A stretch of 64,000 nucleotides of DNA from Candidatus Obscuribacterales bacterium (GTDB lineage Bacteria; Cyanobacteriota; Vampirovibrionia; Obscuribacterales; Obscuribacteraceae), in the NCBI GenBank assembly GCA_031292355.1, contig JARLHI010000007.1, positions 62,001 through 126,000 of the forward strand, read 5' to 3'. A program made the position numbers and the translations under genes. Below are positions 32,816 through 41,793 of this stretch, one piece after another. The notes under the pieces are model-generated. The model was not told the DNA's origin. It made no database searches and saw only the letters and a program-made list of their open reading frames with translations. The number at the start of each line of letters is the position of its first letter. The first letter of the stretch is position 1.

Positions 32816-33292
32816 TTAAACTCGTTCGCCAGAAATCAAACGAACGATACTAGTTGTGCTTTTTCCCGGCACCAGCTCGATGATATTCACTTGTCCGCCA
32901 AGAGACTCAACCACTGGCGTTTCAGCGAGATCTGCTGGCTTATAGTCGGCACCTTTGGCGTGCACATTCGGACGAACACTTTTGAGAAATTCAACTGGTG
33001 TATCTTCTTCAAAAATACAAACATAATCGACGCACGCTAAAGCAGACAGAATTTCTGCTCGATCGGCTTGCCCGATAACAGGTCGTGTAGGACCTTTCAG
33101 GCGTCTTACCGAGTCATCGGAATTGAGACCGACGACAAGAACATCACCAAGTGCTCGAGCGGCTTGCAAAAAGCGTACATGTCCAACATGCAAAATATCA
33201 AAGCAACCATTGGTGCTGACAATCTTCTTGCCCTGTGCCTTTAGCTCGATGAGCTTTTCAGACAACTGCGACAATTCAGATACCACGCCCAT
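32816..33292 (-). CDS. rfaE2: D-beta-D-heptose 1-phosphate adenylyltransferase (RfaE domain II type)
   Basis: It transfers AMP from ATP to heptose 1-phosphate to give ADP-heptose. The 158-residue size matches the stand-alone C-terminal domain of HldE. The nucleotidyltransferase signature is clear: TNGCFDILHVGH (HxGH type), then a middle KGPTRPV and the late block PGKSTTS. The N-terminal sugar-kinase domain of HldE is absent, so a separate kinase is needed. It lies alone, 10 kb from the heptose locus, which appears to make the GDP-linked alpha form. ATG follows AAGGAG. The stop is 8 nt from mqnC. Confidence 0.85.
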   Translation of the reverse strand: MGVVSELSQLSEKLIELKAQGKKIVSTNGCFDILHVGHVRFLQAARALGDVLVVGLNSDDSVRRLKGPTRPVIGQADRAEILSALACVDYVCIFEEDTPVEFLKSVRPNVHAKGADYKPADLAETPVVESLGGQVNIIELVPGKSTTSIVRLISGERV

Positions 33293-33344
33293 AACACTCC
33301 TTCGATTTGCCCTGTTGATTTACTCTGTGATTCAGTCTGTTGTT

Positions 33345-34070
33345 TCAGTCTGCACTACTTTGTCCGATTGGTCGGTCTTCGGCTGTATTTTTGCGCAAGC
33401 CCTGATATTCGACGTGCAATACGCCAGGTACTTGATAAAGACCATCGCACAGCTGAATCGCTTCTTTTTGCGGAGCGTTCTCCAATCTTATCTCGAAAAT
33501 ATCTACGTTTGCTTCTTCCGAGGGCGAGACGAGGGCTGATCTCATGCTTAAACCGAAAGATTCAATACACTGTTCGACTGCCGAAAAAATACCACTGCGG
33601 CGCTTTACAGAGACTTTTATGCGACTGGAGTGGATGAAAAAGCGATGTTCGTACTTACGCCAGAAGATTTGCACAGCCAGGATTACCGCTGTGACAAGAG
33701 CAGCGGCGAAAAATAGTCTGCCACCACAGCACAAACCAATTGCTGCTGCCGACCAAATGCTTGCAGCAGTGTTCAAACCACTGATTGTATTCTGGCGCAA
33801 CATGATTACACCAGCACCCAGAAAGCCGATTCCGGAAACAACTTGAGCTGCCACTCGACTAGGGTCGAGCATAACATTGCCAGCGGCAATAGCGTCATTA
33901 AAGCCAAAAGCCGAAACAATCATGAGCAAGCACGAGCTGACAGCAACCAGCGAGTGAGTACGAATGCCAGCCGAATGCTCGGTGCGCTCTCGCTCGATAC
34001 CAAGCAGGCAGCCACAAAGAAGAGCAAACATAATGCGATTGAAGATTTCTAAATGCGTAATGGCGTGCAT
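33345..34070 (-). CDS. mgtC: MgtC/SapB-family membrane protein
   Basis: A 241-residue membrane protein linked to magnesium homeostasis and virulence in other bacteria. The first 140 residues contain the MgtC signature: LLGIERERTEHSAGIRTHSLV and GIGFLGAGVIM, with four membrane helices. A cytoplasmic C-terminal domain (about 145-241) follows. Transport activity for MgtC is disputed; it may inhibit the ATP synthase or be a magnesium channel regulator. The ATG at 34070 has no clear ribosome binding site. Confidence 0.85.
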   Translation of the reverse strand: MHAITHLEIFNRIMFALLCGCLLGIERERTEHSAGIRTHSLVAVSSCLLMIVSAFGFNDAIAAGNVMLDPSRVAAQVVSGIGFLGAGVIMLRQNTISGLNTAASIWSAAAIGLCCGGRLFFAAALVTAVILAVQIFWRKYEHRFFIHSSRIKVSVKRRSGIFSAVEQCIESFGLSMRSALVSPSEEANVDIFEIRLENAPQKEAIQLCDGLYQVPGVLHVEYQGLRKNTAEDRPIGQSSAD

Positions 34071-34460
34071 AAGACGTTCAACAATTCCTTCAACAATTCG
34101 GGACCATTATGGTAGCAGTTTCAATAATGAGCTCATAAAACTGGGTCTGGTTGAAAAGATGTGCGAACCTTAGACAACACGCCTCGCGCTAGTTGCGACA
34201 GCGTCAACACTGCCGTTTCACGGAAGACCCGACCATAATTATCACTAACGTGATGTCAAACCGCTTGAGATCACGGTTAGAGACGCCATAGGCTGATGGT
34301 CTCCAACCCAACCTTCCCTCAGGATTTTTCCACAAGCAAACCCAAGATTCTTCCAGCACTTCGAAGACGCCTAGAGCTTTTTTAGCTTCGAAGATGAAGA
34401 CGCAAGGCCAGCCTGTGTAAAGTCCCTATTTCAGCAACCTCCCAATCCAGGAGAATTACC
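34071..34460. other. Gap upstream of small-protein gene
   Basis: Divergent promoter region. It holds a direct repeat CTTCGAAGA (at about 34357 and 34384) and a T-rich patch. No gene. Confidence 0.4.
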
Positions 34461-34721
34461 ATGAGCAAAGCCCACACCCCCGCCGCCGACGCCCCCAAGC
34501 CCGACGGTCTCGACACCTGCCTGACCACCGCCACCACCGCCGCCAAGGACCTTCTCGGCGACAACAACACCTGCGCCGATGCCACCGTCAAGTTGACCAC
34601 CTCGGTCATGAAGGATGGAAAGTCGCAGGCTGCGACCTATCAGGCTTCGGTCGGACTCTCCAAGCATGTCGGCGAACTCGTCGACGTCCCCACCGCCCCC
34701 ACCACCGACTCGGGCTGCTAA
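34461..34721 (+). CDS. Small Ala/Thr-rich protein
   Basis: An 86-residue acidic protein with three cysteines, one at the very C-terminus. It has no signal peptide. Synonymous codon use is strongly C-ending and the ribosome binding site is strong (CAGGAG, spacing 7), so it is probably highly expressed. It is followed by a strong terminator. Function unknown. Confidence 0.65.
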   Translation: MSKAHTPAADAPKPDGLDTCLTTATTAAKDLLGDNNTCADATVKLTTSVMKDGKSQAATYQASVGLSKHVGELVDVPTAPTTDSGC

Positions 34722-34754
34722 ACACGGCAGCTTGACGGCTTGACCTGAGAGACG

Positions 34755-34784
34755 GACGGCGCAATTATGCGCCGTCTGTTTTTC
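34755..34784 (+). terminator. Rho-independent terminator
   Basis: A 9-bp stem GACGGCGCA/TGCGCCGTC with a 4-nt loop and a TGTTTTTC tail. Confidence 0.9.
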
Positions 34785-34804
34785 TTTAGCGAAAGAGGTC
34801 GCTG

Positions 34805-35206
34805 ATGTTCTCAATAAAACTGCCAACCACTGCCCGTGGGATCCTGATTGGCTATTTCGCTTTTTTTCCAGTCGGGTTTGCCTTCATGTTTCTTGGTCTG
34901 ATCAGGCACACGGACGCCAGTATCATCTCCGGGTCGCTGCTCGGATTGTATATCGGTCTGCTGTGCCCCCAAATCTGGATGCATCTCGCGGCCTATCCCA
35001 ACCAGATCTACAAGGTCGAATGGCTGTTCATTGGCATCGCATTGTCCCCCTTACCGCTTTGGCTTTACGCGATGTTTTTCGCGCAGATTAGCGACAACCA
35101 TACCGTGTTGCTGATGTTGCCAGTGCTCACGCTCCTTTTGGCCACGCAGCTGCCATCTCCAAAATGTCCGCAAGAGCGCGTGCCAGTCTGGCATAAACGA
35201 GGGTGA
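34805..35206 (+). CDS. Small multi-pass membrane protein
   Basis: A 133-residue protein with four hydrophobic stretches (about 12-32, 42-60, 74-92, 98-115). No family recognised. ATG follows AGAGGTCGCTG. The C-terminal tail is basic (KCPQERVPVWHKRG). A long hairpin follows. Confidence 0.6.
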   Translation: MFSIKLPTTARGILIGYFAFFPVGFAFMFLGLIRHTDASIISGSLLGLYIGLLCPQIWMHLAAYPNQIYKVEWLFIGIALSPLPLWLYAMFFAQISDNHTVLLMLPVLTLLLATQLPSPKCPQERVPVWHKRG

Positions 35207-35233
35207 CCGAAACCGTCGCATCGGCATTGCTGT

Positions 35234-35274
35234 AGCAAATAGGCAGCTCTTTGGAGATGAGGTGCCTATTTGCT
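35234..35274 (+). terminator. Hairpin after membrane-protein gene
   Basis: AGCAAATAGGCA pairs perfectly with TGCCTATTTGCT (12 bp). The T-tract is poor. Confidence 0.5.
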
Positions 35275-35305
35275 GTGGCTATTTTTGCTGTGGCTTATTT
35301 GCTGT
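35269..35305 (+). repeat. Short tandem repeat
   Basis: TTTGCTGTGGCT occurs twice (35269-35280 and 35284-35295) and then partially (TTTGCTGT, 35298-35305). It overlaps the right arm of the hairpin. Confidence 0.6.
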
Positions 35306-35349
35306 TCTTAGCACCTTCCCCCACTGAAACCTCGTAAAAAGGAAACGTC

Positions 35350-35823
35350 ATGCACAAAGCTCTGACTTGCCCAAATTGCGGTGCCCCTACCGCTGCTCGC
35401 GACGATGCCACGATTTCGGACGCGCTCATCGCCTCCGGCACCGTAATCCTCGTCTGCGGCATCAACTACGCCAAATTCGAAGAATTTACGCGCCCGGTTT
35501 TTTCGCAGATGCCCAGCAATTTCGAAAACCACTTCGGCGCCTGCTTCGCGCGTTATCAGTCGGGCGGCAGTCACAACCACGACTTCACCCTAGTCGTCGT
35601 CGGCGAAGGCAACGACAAGATCGCGCTGCTCTTGCAGGAGCTACTGCCGCGCCTCAAGCACATCGTCGTGTTCGGCCCGAAGACAGACGAAGAGTCGGCG
35701 CTGCTCCTGGACGGGACGAAGATGCCAACCTCTTCGGTGTTCATCACCCCTCCGGGCATTGAGGGCACTCGCGAATATTTCGCCATCGCCATGCACCAGG
35801 CGGTGAAGGAAGCCAAGTTCTAA
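35350..35823 (+). CDS. Hypothetical protein with N-terminal CPNC
   Basis: A 157-residue soluble protein. CPNC at 7-10 resembles half of a zinc knuckle but no second pair follows, so metal binding is doubtful; a further Cys at 36 and at 64 exist. The middle is alpha/beta (FTLVVVGEGNDKIALLLQELL, then LKHIVVFGPKTDEESALLL). Function unknown. ATG follows AAAAGGAAACG. A long hairpin follows. Confidence 0.6.
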   Translation: MHKALTCPNCGAPTAARDDATISDALIASGTVILVCGINYAKFEEFTRPVFSQMPSNFENHFGACFARYQSGGSHNHDFTLVVVGEGNDKIALLLQELLPRLKHIVVFGPKTDEESALLLDGTKMPTSSVFITPPGIEGTREYFAIAMHQAVKEAKF

Positions 35824-35850
35824 AGCCGCGGCCCTAAAAACCCGAAACCG

Positions 35851-35890
35851 TTCAGCCTGCTGGAAAGCATTTCAATTTCAGCAGGCTGAA
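35851..35890 (+). terminator. Hairpin after CPNC-protein gene
   Basis: A perfect 12-bp stem TTCAGCCTGCTG/CAGCAGGCTGAA with a 16-nt loop, no T-run. Confidence 0.5.
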
Positions 35891-35997
35891 TAGCCCGGAT
35901 CTTTCATTGGTGATTACGTTCAAAAATTTTTTGTCCCAACATTGCCGAAAACAGCAACTAACTTACGCCGGTTCAATGGCGGCCAAATACCAAAACG

Positions 35998-36034
35998 AAA
36001 AAAACAAGACCCCTATTTTGCAACAAGGGTCTTG
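35998..36034 (-). terminator. Rho-independent terminator of the AMIN-TPR gene
   Basis: On the minus strand CAAGACCC/GGGTCTTG (8 bp) is followed by seven T (A-run at 35998-36004 on the plus strand). Confidence 0.8.
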
Positions 36035-36087
36035 TCCATACAGTCTGGATTTAAGCTGGTCGATCTAAATTCGAGCGTTGAAGCTTT

Positions 36088-38103
36088 TTACTTCACCTTA
36101 GCAGCTGAAGCGCCTTCGATGAGAGCAAGCCGTTTGCGAGCATCTTCGCTGTACTCTGAATCTTTCGATATCTTCAACGCAGTCTTGAATTGTTCTGCCG
36201 CTTCTTCGCTGCGCTTGCTGCGAACGAGGATGATTCCCATTCGATAATAAGCTTCACCCAGGCGATAGTCATTCTTAACAGCTGCTTTGTATGAGTCCAA
36301 AGCCTTTTCGTATTCTCTTTGAATTTCGTAGGCCGTGCCTAAATTGTAGTGGGCGGTTGCTAGACGCGGATCGAGCGTTACGGCAGTCTGCCATTGCTTA
36401 ATCGCTCCTGGCAAATCTTTCTCTGCTCTTAGAGCTGCACCAATGCCATTGTAAGTAATAGCGTCTTTGGGATTTATGGCCAGCGCTTTTCGGAATTCAG
36501 CAATGGCCTGTCCATAATTATGTTGTTGGTTATAAATCAAACCGAGGTTGCTATAGGCTTCAGAAAGAGAGGGATTAGCAGCTAGGGCACCTTTATAGTC
36601 AGTAATTGCTTCCTGCAATTTACCTTGCAAATGCGCTTTGACGGCTGCATTGTACAAAGCCAGCGCAGCCTGAGTTTTGCCGGTGGTAGGAGCCGTTGCG
36701 GCGACGTCTGCTTTGGCAGCGGCGTCATCAGCTGTAGCAGCCATATCATCACTAGCCTGAGCCGGGGCTACTGATGTGGAGGTCGTTTCGGTAGTCTTTA
36801 CTGAGGTCTTTGCCGGTGCCACCTCTAATGGTGACTGAGTTTCAGATTCAGCTGGAGCAACTTTCTCTGACACCGCCGTTGGTGCAGCAGCTGGAGCGGC
36901 TTCAACTGTCTTCGTTTCAGTGACAGCGGGCGTATCTTTAACCGGCGGTGCATCCATACTGGTGGCAGAAGCGTCTTCTGTTGGTAGTGGTGGCTTCAAC
37001 TGCAGTGGTTGATCTCCTGCGTCAGCGACGTTTTGCTTCGGCGCTGGGTCAGGTGTCATCACTTTGCGGAAATCACTGTTGTCCATTTCTGCCACTGTTT
37101 TGGGCTTAACAACTTCTTCCTCTGGCTTCTTCATCATCGCTGCGGCGCCTTCAGTCACGACCTGTTGCGCACCCTTTTGCAACATCGTGGCTGGCTCCGA
37201 AAATGTTTGGGTTGATTCCTGCACTTCCATCGAGCCGTGTGACGGACGCAATTCGCCAATACCCAATCCGTTGTCGGCAGGCGACACCGCATCTGGTTGC
37301 TGCGCACCTATTGATGGAGCCGATATAACTGCCGCAGGGTTTGTACCAGCAACAGGAGTGTTAGCAGGTGATTTTTCAGTTTGAGAGTTACCCGATATGC
37401 TCGACGACCAATCCCAGGCGTTGTTTGGCGAGGCGGCAGCTGCAGGAGCTTGAGCTAACAAAGCATGGTCGTCGTAGGAAGTGGCTGCAGAAGTGAAAGA
37501 TGCAGCGATGGTCATGGAAGCTGGAACAACGAGCAGAGCGGATGGTTTAGCCACTTTCTTTACAGGTGGCTTCACGCCTGGAGGATCAGTCCATGTTTTC
37601 ACTGTGGGTAATTCGCTTGCGGCCTGGGCAATATCGTCGCCAAGACTCAATGTAACCGAGTCCTCATCTAGCTTTACCACTTTGGGCTGAACAACTAGCT
37701 CCTCTGGCACTTCTATGATCACGCGAGCAAGAGGATGGGCGCTATTGCCGACCTTCATGAAATTAACGCCTGTGACGGCAGGAAACAATTTGTGCATCTT
37801 CCCCGAGAGGTCCTCGGCGGTCGGCATATTGATACTGTCGAGATTCGTGTCCTGGAAGTCCAGAACAATTCGATGATTCGGTCCCTTCAACTCGAGCACT
37901 TTGGGAGGATTCGGAAAAGCGCCTGGACGACTGCCAAATAAAATAACAATCTGGTCGTCCGTATTTAGACCAATTTTCTTTATTGCAAGCGGGAGATCCG
38001 AGGCAAAAGCGCCTGAATTTGAAAACATGTTGAAGGCCATAAGCGAAAGACTTAAAGCCTTTGCTGCTATTTGTTTTTCAGACCTGTTAATGCCAATCAT
38101 CAT
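36088..38103 (-). CDS. Exported AMIN-domain protein with TPR repeats
   Basis: A 671-residue periplasmic protein. A signal peptide ends near residue 35 (GAFASD). Residues 40-155 fit an AMIN domain (KVLELKGPNHRIVLDFQDTNL), which in other proteins binds peptidoglycan or targets secretin and amidase complexes. A Pro/Ala/Thr/Val-rich linker of about 350 residues spans the periplasm. The C-terminus has about four or five TPRs (YNAAVKAHLQGKLQEAITDY onwards). It may link envelope sites to a protein partner. AMIN domains are frequent in the cyanobacterial lineage. ATG 38103, GGAG upstream. Terminator after the stop. Confidence 0.8.
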   Translation of the reverse strand: MMIGINRSEKQIAAKALSLSLMAFNMFSNSGAFASDLPLAIKKIGLNTDDQIVILFGSRPGAFPNPPKVLELKGPNHRIVLDFQDTNLDSINMPTAEDLSGKMHKLFPAVTGVNFMKVGNSAHPLARVIIEVPEELVVQPKVVKLDEDSVTLSLGDDIAQAASELPTVKTWTDPPGVKPPVKKVAKPSALLVVPASMTIAASFTSAATSYDDHALLAQAPAAAASPNNAWDWSSSISGNSQTEKSPANTPVAGTNPAAVISAPSIGAQQPDAVSPADNGLGIGELRPSHGSMEVQESTQTFSEPATMLQKGAQQVVTEGAAAMMKKPEEEVVKPKTVAEMDNSDFRKVMTPDPAPKQNVADAGDQPLQLKPPLPTEDASATSMDAPPVKDTPAVTETKTVEAAPAAAPTAVSEKVAPAESETQSPLEVAPAKTSVKTTETTSTSVAPAQASDDMAATADDAAAKADVAATAPTTGKTQAALALYNAAVKAHLQGKLQEAITDYKGALAANPSLSEAYSNLGLIYNQQHNYGQAIAEFRKALAINPKDAITYNGIGAALRAEKDLPGAIKQWQTAVTLDPRLATAHYNLGTAYEIQREYEKALDSYKAAVKNDYRLGEAYYRMGIILVRSKRSEEAAEQFKTALKISKDSEYSEDARKRLALIEGASAAKVK

Positions 38104-38413
38104 CTAGATTCTCCAGTTGGACTACTCTGAGATCAATTCCGACTGTGAGTTTACTAGAGAGACAAGGCTCAAGACAGACAATCAGTTTAAGTAATCAAAA
38201 ATTGCGCCCCTGACCGTCTTAGATGTTTTAAAGATGAGTATTAAAAGGGATACATCAAGGGGTATTCCAGACCCACGCATTCTGCCCCGGTCTTGTCTAA
38301 AAGGGCAATTGACCGTACTCTAGGCAAGGTACCAAGGATTCGTCACAGTCGATACAATCGCCAAATACGCGAATGCGATCCAGTGAATATATCGGGGCTC
38401 TTAGCGAACATTT
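38104..38413. other. Divergent promoter gap
   Basis: It separates the AMIN-TPR gene from the secreted-protein gene. A TTGACC at about 38310 is visible without a good -10 at proper spacing. No gene. Confidence 0.4.
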
Positions 38414-38989
38414 ATGAGAATAGAACCGCAGCAAATAGTCACAAAGGGCTGTCAAGCGATGCTGAGCGTCGCTTATTCACTCACTCTGGTCTTCAACACC
38501 GCGTGTATACTGCCTGTTCTGGCCGACGACGCAGAACTCAAAACCATTGGTCACGCTCAAACCAGCCAGGAGGCTGAACTGACTAATGGTATTCCAAACA
38601 TCGACTCAGCTGGTACGGCATCAAAAAAAGCTGGTGAGGTCGAGTCACAGCCGGCACGCTCCGTAGCAACCGTAGTGCCAGGCTTGTCAGCCGAACGTGA
38701 CAAACTGATCAGCCCACCAGGAGAGGAAGTTTATTACCCTGTGCGAAACGACGGGCAGCCATTCGTGCTCAATATTGACCAGACCGTCAATCTAACCAGA
38801 GCAATCAATCAGTTCATCTGGAACCCACGCATTGAAGGCGAAGTGTGGACACCGTTCGACCAGCCCGAATTAATTGAACGCGCCAGCCGTTTAATGACCA
38901 CCTGGCCAGAATATGACGAAGCCAACATCTATCGCAGTTTTACACGCGTCAATAAATACCTCGAACGCATATCAGGATTTGGACCATGA
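38414..38989 (+). CDS. Secreted protein of unknown function
   Basis: A 191-residue exported protein. Hydrophobic residues about 18-38 ending VLAD look like a signal peptide. The C-terminal 70 residues look conserved (LNIDQTVNLTRAINQFIWNP, then RIEGEVWTPFDQPELIE). No known motif. Its stop overlaps the start of the epimerase by 4 bp. ATG 38414 lacks a clear ribosome binding site. Confidence 0.6.
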   Translation: MRIEPQQIVTKGCQAMLSVAYSLTLVFNTACILPVLADDAELKTIGHAQTSQEAELTNGIPNIDSAGTASKKAGEVESQPARSVATVVPGLSAERDKLISPPGEEVYYPVRNDGQPFVLNIDQTVNLTRAINQFIWNPRIEGEVWTPFDQPELIERASRLMTTWPEYDEANIYRSFTRVNKYLERISGFGP

Positions 38990-39408
38990 AAAATATCCGC
39001 CTCGATCACGTAGCGGTTGCCGTTACCAATCTCGAAGAATCGCTGGCGTTCTACAAAGAGCAATTTGGACTCGATTTAATTGATATCGAAGTCGTTGAAG
39101 AGCAGGGTGTTCGCGTCGCCAAACTAAATTTGGGCAACACTCATCTCGAACTGCTGGAGCCACTTTCGCCAGACACTCCAGTGGGCAAGTTTATTGCTCA
39201 AAGGGGAAGTGGACTGCATCACATTTGCATGGGAGTAGAAAATATCCACACTGAAATCGATAATCTAAAAGCTCACGGCACTAGATTAATCGACCAGACA
39301 CCACGCATTGGTGCAGGAAATTGTCAGATTGCCTTCGTGCACCCCAAAGCTACAGGCGGGGTGTTAATGGAGTTGTCGCAACCGCCGCAGACCGATGAGA
39401 TGCACTAA
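38986..39408 (+). CDS. mce: Methylmalonyl-CoA epimerase (VOC superfamily)
   Basis: It epimerises (R)- and (S)-methylmalonyl-CoA. In 140 residues the VOC metal ligands appear as His in LDHVAVAV, His in GLHHICMG and Glu in LMELSQP, with Glu in HLELLEPL as the other conserved acid. Length is as in bacterial Mce. It implies propionate or branched-chain amino acid metabolism. ATGA overlap with the preceding secreted protein suggests coupling. Confidence 0.88.
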   Translation: MKNIRLDHVAVAVTNLEESLAFYKEQFGLDLIDIEVVEEQGVRVAKLNLGNTHLELLEPLSPDTPVGKFIAQRGSGLHHICMGVENIHTEIDNLKAHGTRLIDQTPRIGAGNCQIAFVHPKATGGVLMELSQPPQTDEMH

Positions 39409-39781
39409 GTCTGGTTGGGCCAGTTTGGTGGAATTAGTCAGACTAGCGACAGCTGCACTACCCAAAATTATTGAATCCCGTTTATGTTCACCCCAGAACT
39501 CTTGCTCCGCACGCGCTTGATCGTCAAGGTGAACATGTTTACCCTCTCCCTTATTTCGGTCTCTTCCAAACGCACTAAAACAATCAAGCTGTAGCCCGCT
39601 GCTGTCTTGGTTACTAAAAATTCTTAGCCATTAAATCGACAGCTCGACTGACGGGGAAGCACTTCGTTGTCCGGGCTGTCGTTCTGATGTGAACTTGTTT
39701 ACAGAGTTGAGGCGTACCGAGAGGGATTTCATCAAGCCGCACCGGCTTTCTAACCAGCACGAACATGAGGAGTGAGTACAA
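39409..39781. other. Gap upstream of small-protein gene
   Basis: It holds a candidate leader with GAGGAG at its end. I see no gene; a minus-strand frame at 39614-39799 has no ribosome binding site. Confidence 0.4.
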
Positions 39782-40075
39782 ATGTCGAATAGCAATCAAA
39801 CTCTCGAGCTCGAGCGTTGCCGAGGCACCAAACAGGAATGGGTCGCTTACATCGACGCGGCTAAATACCCCAATTTAGCTACCGCAGACGACAAGATCGC
39901 TCAGTTCAAGAAGGACCTTGCCGATTGGCTGACTGCCAACAACGAATGGGGCAATGTGCACGTCGTGAGCGAGTTGCCTTATTGCGTTCTGCTCAGCTGC
40001 GATGCTCCGATTGCGGCGCAACTGGCAAATACTTTGCCTGGCATCACGCAATTGCAAGAATGGATTGAAAAGTAA
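39782..40075 (+). CDS. Small hypothetical protein
   Basis: A 97-residue soluble protein without a recognised motif. It is helical with the strand AYIDAAKYPN and a strand near VHVVSELPYCVLLSC. ATG follows GAGGAG (spacing 9). Hairpin GCAGAGCAC/GTGCTCTGC follows. Confidence 0.6.
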   Translation: MSNSNQTLELERCRGTKQEWVAYIDAAKYPNLATADDKIAQFKKDLADWLTANNEWGNVHVVSELPYCVLLSCDAPIAAQLANTLPGITQLQEWIEK

Positions 40076-40099
40076 ATCCTGACCTGACCACATGAGAGA

Positions 40100-40132
40100 G
40101 CAGAGCACCACTTTTAGTAGTGCTCTGCCTTT
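40100..40132. terminator. Hairpin between convergent genes
   Basis: A 9-bp stem GCAGAGCAC/GTGCTCTGC, followed by CTTTCTC. A degenerate convergent-gap motif (ATTTTAGGACAAGT) lies at 40199-40212. Confidence 0.6.
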
Positions 40133-40248
40133 CTCATAGAACGTCGATTGCTCCAGCATTCGGATCTTTTTTCTTTCAAAAAAAACTCCGTTTACGAACA
40201 TTTTAGGACAAGTCAATTTCAACCCCAAGCGAAGCATTACGACCGATA

Positions 40249-41793
40249 TTAGACCAACTGCACCAAGGCCAACAACATCTTCCTAGCGCTAGGATATCGT
40301 TCATCTGCAGCAAGCGCCGTGGCCCGACTGACGATCTTATCCAACCTTCTCGATACCTTATCATTCACATCCCTCGGACGAGCAACAGTAATCGGCTCAG
40401 GTTCTTGCGCGGTCAGCAAATAAAACATTGTCCCACCGAGGGCATAGATATCACTTTGGGCACAAGGTCTGCCACGAAATTGTTCAGGCGGAATATAAGC
40501 ATGTTTTCCCACAACGGTTGCGGTTTCAGAGGAATCGACCTGATGTGCCACATTGAAATCAACTATCTTAATCAAACCATTCTCTTGCAAAATGAGATTA
40601 TCAGGAGTCAGGTCGCGATGCACTATGGGCGGTGACTGTTCATGCATAAACGTCAAAATGGCGCAAAGCTGTATTGCCCACTCAACAACCTCAGCTTCGG
40701 TTCGCGGTCCCAGCCTCGTCACGAGCGACTTCAATGTTTCGCCTTTTACGTACTCCATAACGAGATAGCCACGAAAATCTTCGACAAACTCGTCTACGAG
40801 TTTGACAATTTGGGGATGATCCAGCTGTCTCAAAACAGCGGCTTCGCTTTTTAGCTTTGCAGCTGTCTTTTCCGCCGTCAGCTGCCCACGATGAATTGGC
40901 AATACATATTCTTTCAAAACGACTTGCTCGAGGGCTGTGCCATCGGCTTGTAAAACTCTCGCCAGATAAGCCGTCCCCTGACCACCGCCACCAATGATTT
41001 CGAGTATTTGGTAGCGCCCGTCCTTGACTGTCATGCCCGGCTTAAGTAGTCCACTGTTGGTCCGCTCAGTGGGGACGGAAAAATATTTGAGCCAAAGCTC
41101 GGTATACGAATTAGCATCGTTCTTCAAAGACGCATCCACTTTCAATTTGGCGTGGGGAGCGTTCGTTCGCACTTTATTGAAAAACGTCGCCGCATCCTGC
41201 CTGTGAAGAACATCAGACATCCGCAATTTAAAAGTATTGCCTTGCTGTGTTTCGATAATCAAAACATCGTTGCGACCAGTGAAAATGTCGTAACTTTGAG
41301 TTTGTTGGATTTCTTTGATGGCGGTCCAGCGCAGGCCAAGCATCACAGCGTCTGAGCCCTGCATAACGAGCTGAGTGTCTTCACACCAGATTTCACGCCT
41401 GCGCATATGATAAATGGCTAGACTGGCCACTGCTACCGCCAGAATGCTTGCGAAGATGACATAAGGAAGAAGCCACATCACTCTTTCTACGTTGATATCA
41501 TGCTGGATAAAACGCAGAAATTCGGGCACCGTGCTTTCCGTTGGAAGCGGTGGCGGCGTGTATTTAGGCGGAGCGTGTTTAACATCAGCATAGGAACAGG
41601 CAAGCAGATACCAGACGATATAGCCAACAACAGCGCAACCAAACCCAACGCCCAGCGGAAGCATTGATTTTTGGACAACCGAAATAGTCACGTCGAAAAA
41701 TCTCCGCAGCGCTTGTTGAGCCGGCGGCAGTAAAGCTAGTTCCGAGGACTCTGCATCTACAACTTCTGGTTCCAGCGATTCCACTTCAATCAC
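40249..41793 (-). CDS. Membrane-associated Ser/Thr protein kinase
   Basis: A 514-residue kinase. Two membrane helices (about 41-68 and 105-130) precede a beta-rich region and the kinase domain from about 260. Visible: Gly loop IIGGGGQGTAYLA, Lys in VVLKEY, HRDLTPDN, and IKIVDFNVAHQ. The normal DFG is DFN, a change that usually lowers or alters activity. The domain ends with RRLDKIVSRATA. It starts at GTG 41793, which overlaps the stop of the upstream kinase (GTGA), so the two are translated together. Targets unknown. Confidence 0.85.
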   Translation of the reverse strand: MIEVESLEPEVVDAESSELALLPPAQQALRRFFDVTISVVQKSMLPLGVGFGCAVVGYIVWYLLACSYADVKHAPPKYTPPPLPTESTVPEFLRFIQHDINVERVMWLLPYVIFASILAVAVASLAIYHMRRREIWCEDTQLVMQGSDAVMLGLRWTAIKEIQQTQSYDIFTGRNDVLIIETQQGNTFKLRMSDVLHRQDAATFFNKVRTNAPHAKLKVDASLKNDANSYTELWLKYFSVPTERTNSGLLKPGMTVKDGRYQILEIIGGGGQGTAYLARVLQADGTALEQVVLKEYVLPIHRGQLTAEKTAAKLKSEAAVLRQLDHPQIVKLVDEFVEDFRGYLVMEYVKGETLKSLVTRLGPRTEAEVVEWAIQLCAILTFMHEQSPPIVHRDLTPDNLILQENGLIKIVDFNVAHQVDSSETATVVGKHAYIPPEQFRGRPCAQSDIYALGGTMFYLLTAQEPEPITVARPRDVNDKVSRRLDKIVSRATALAADERYPSARKMLLALVQLV

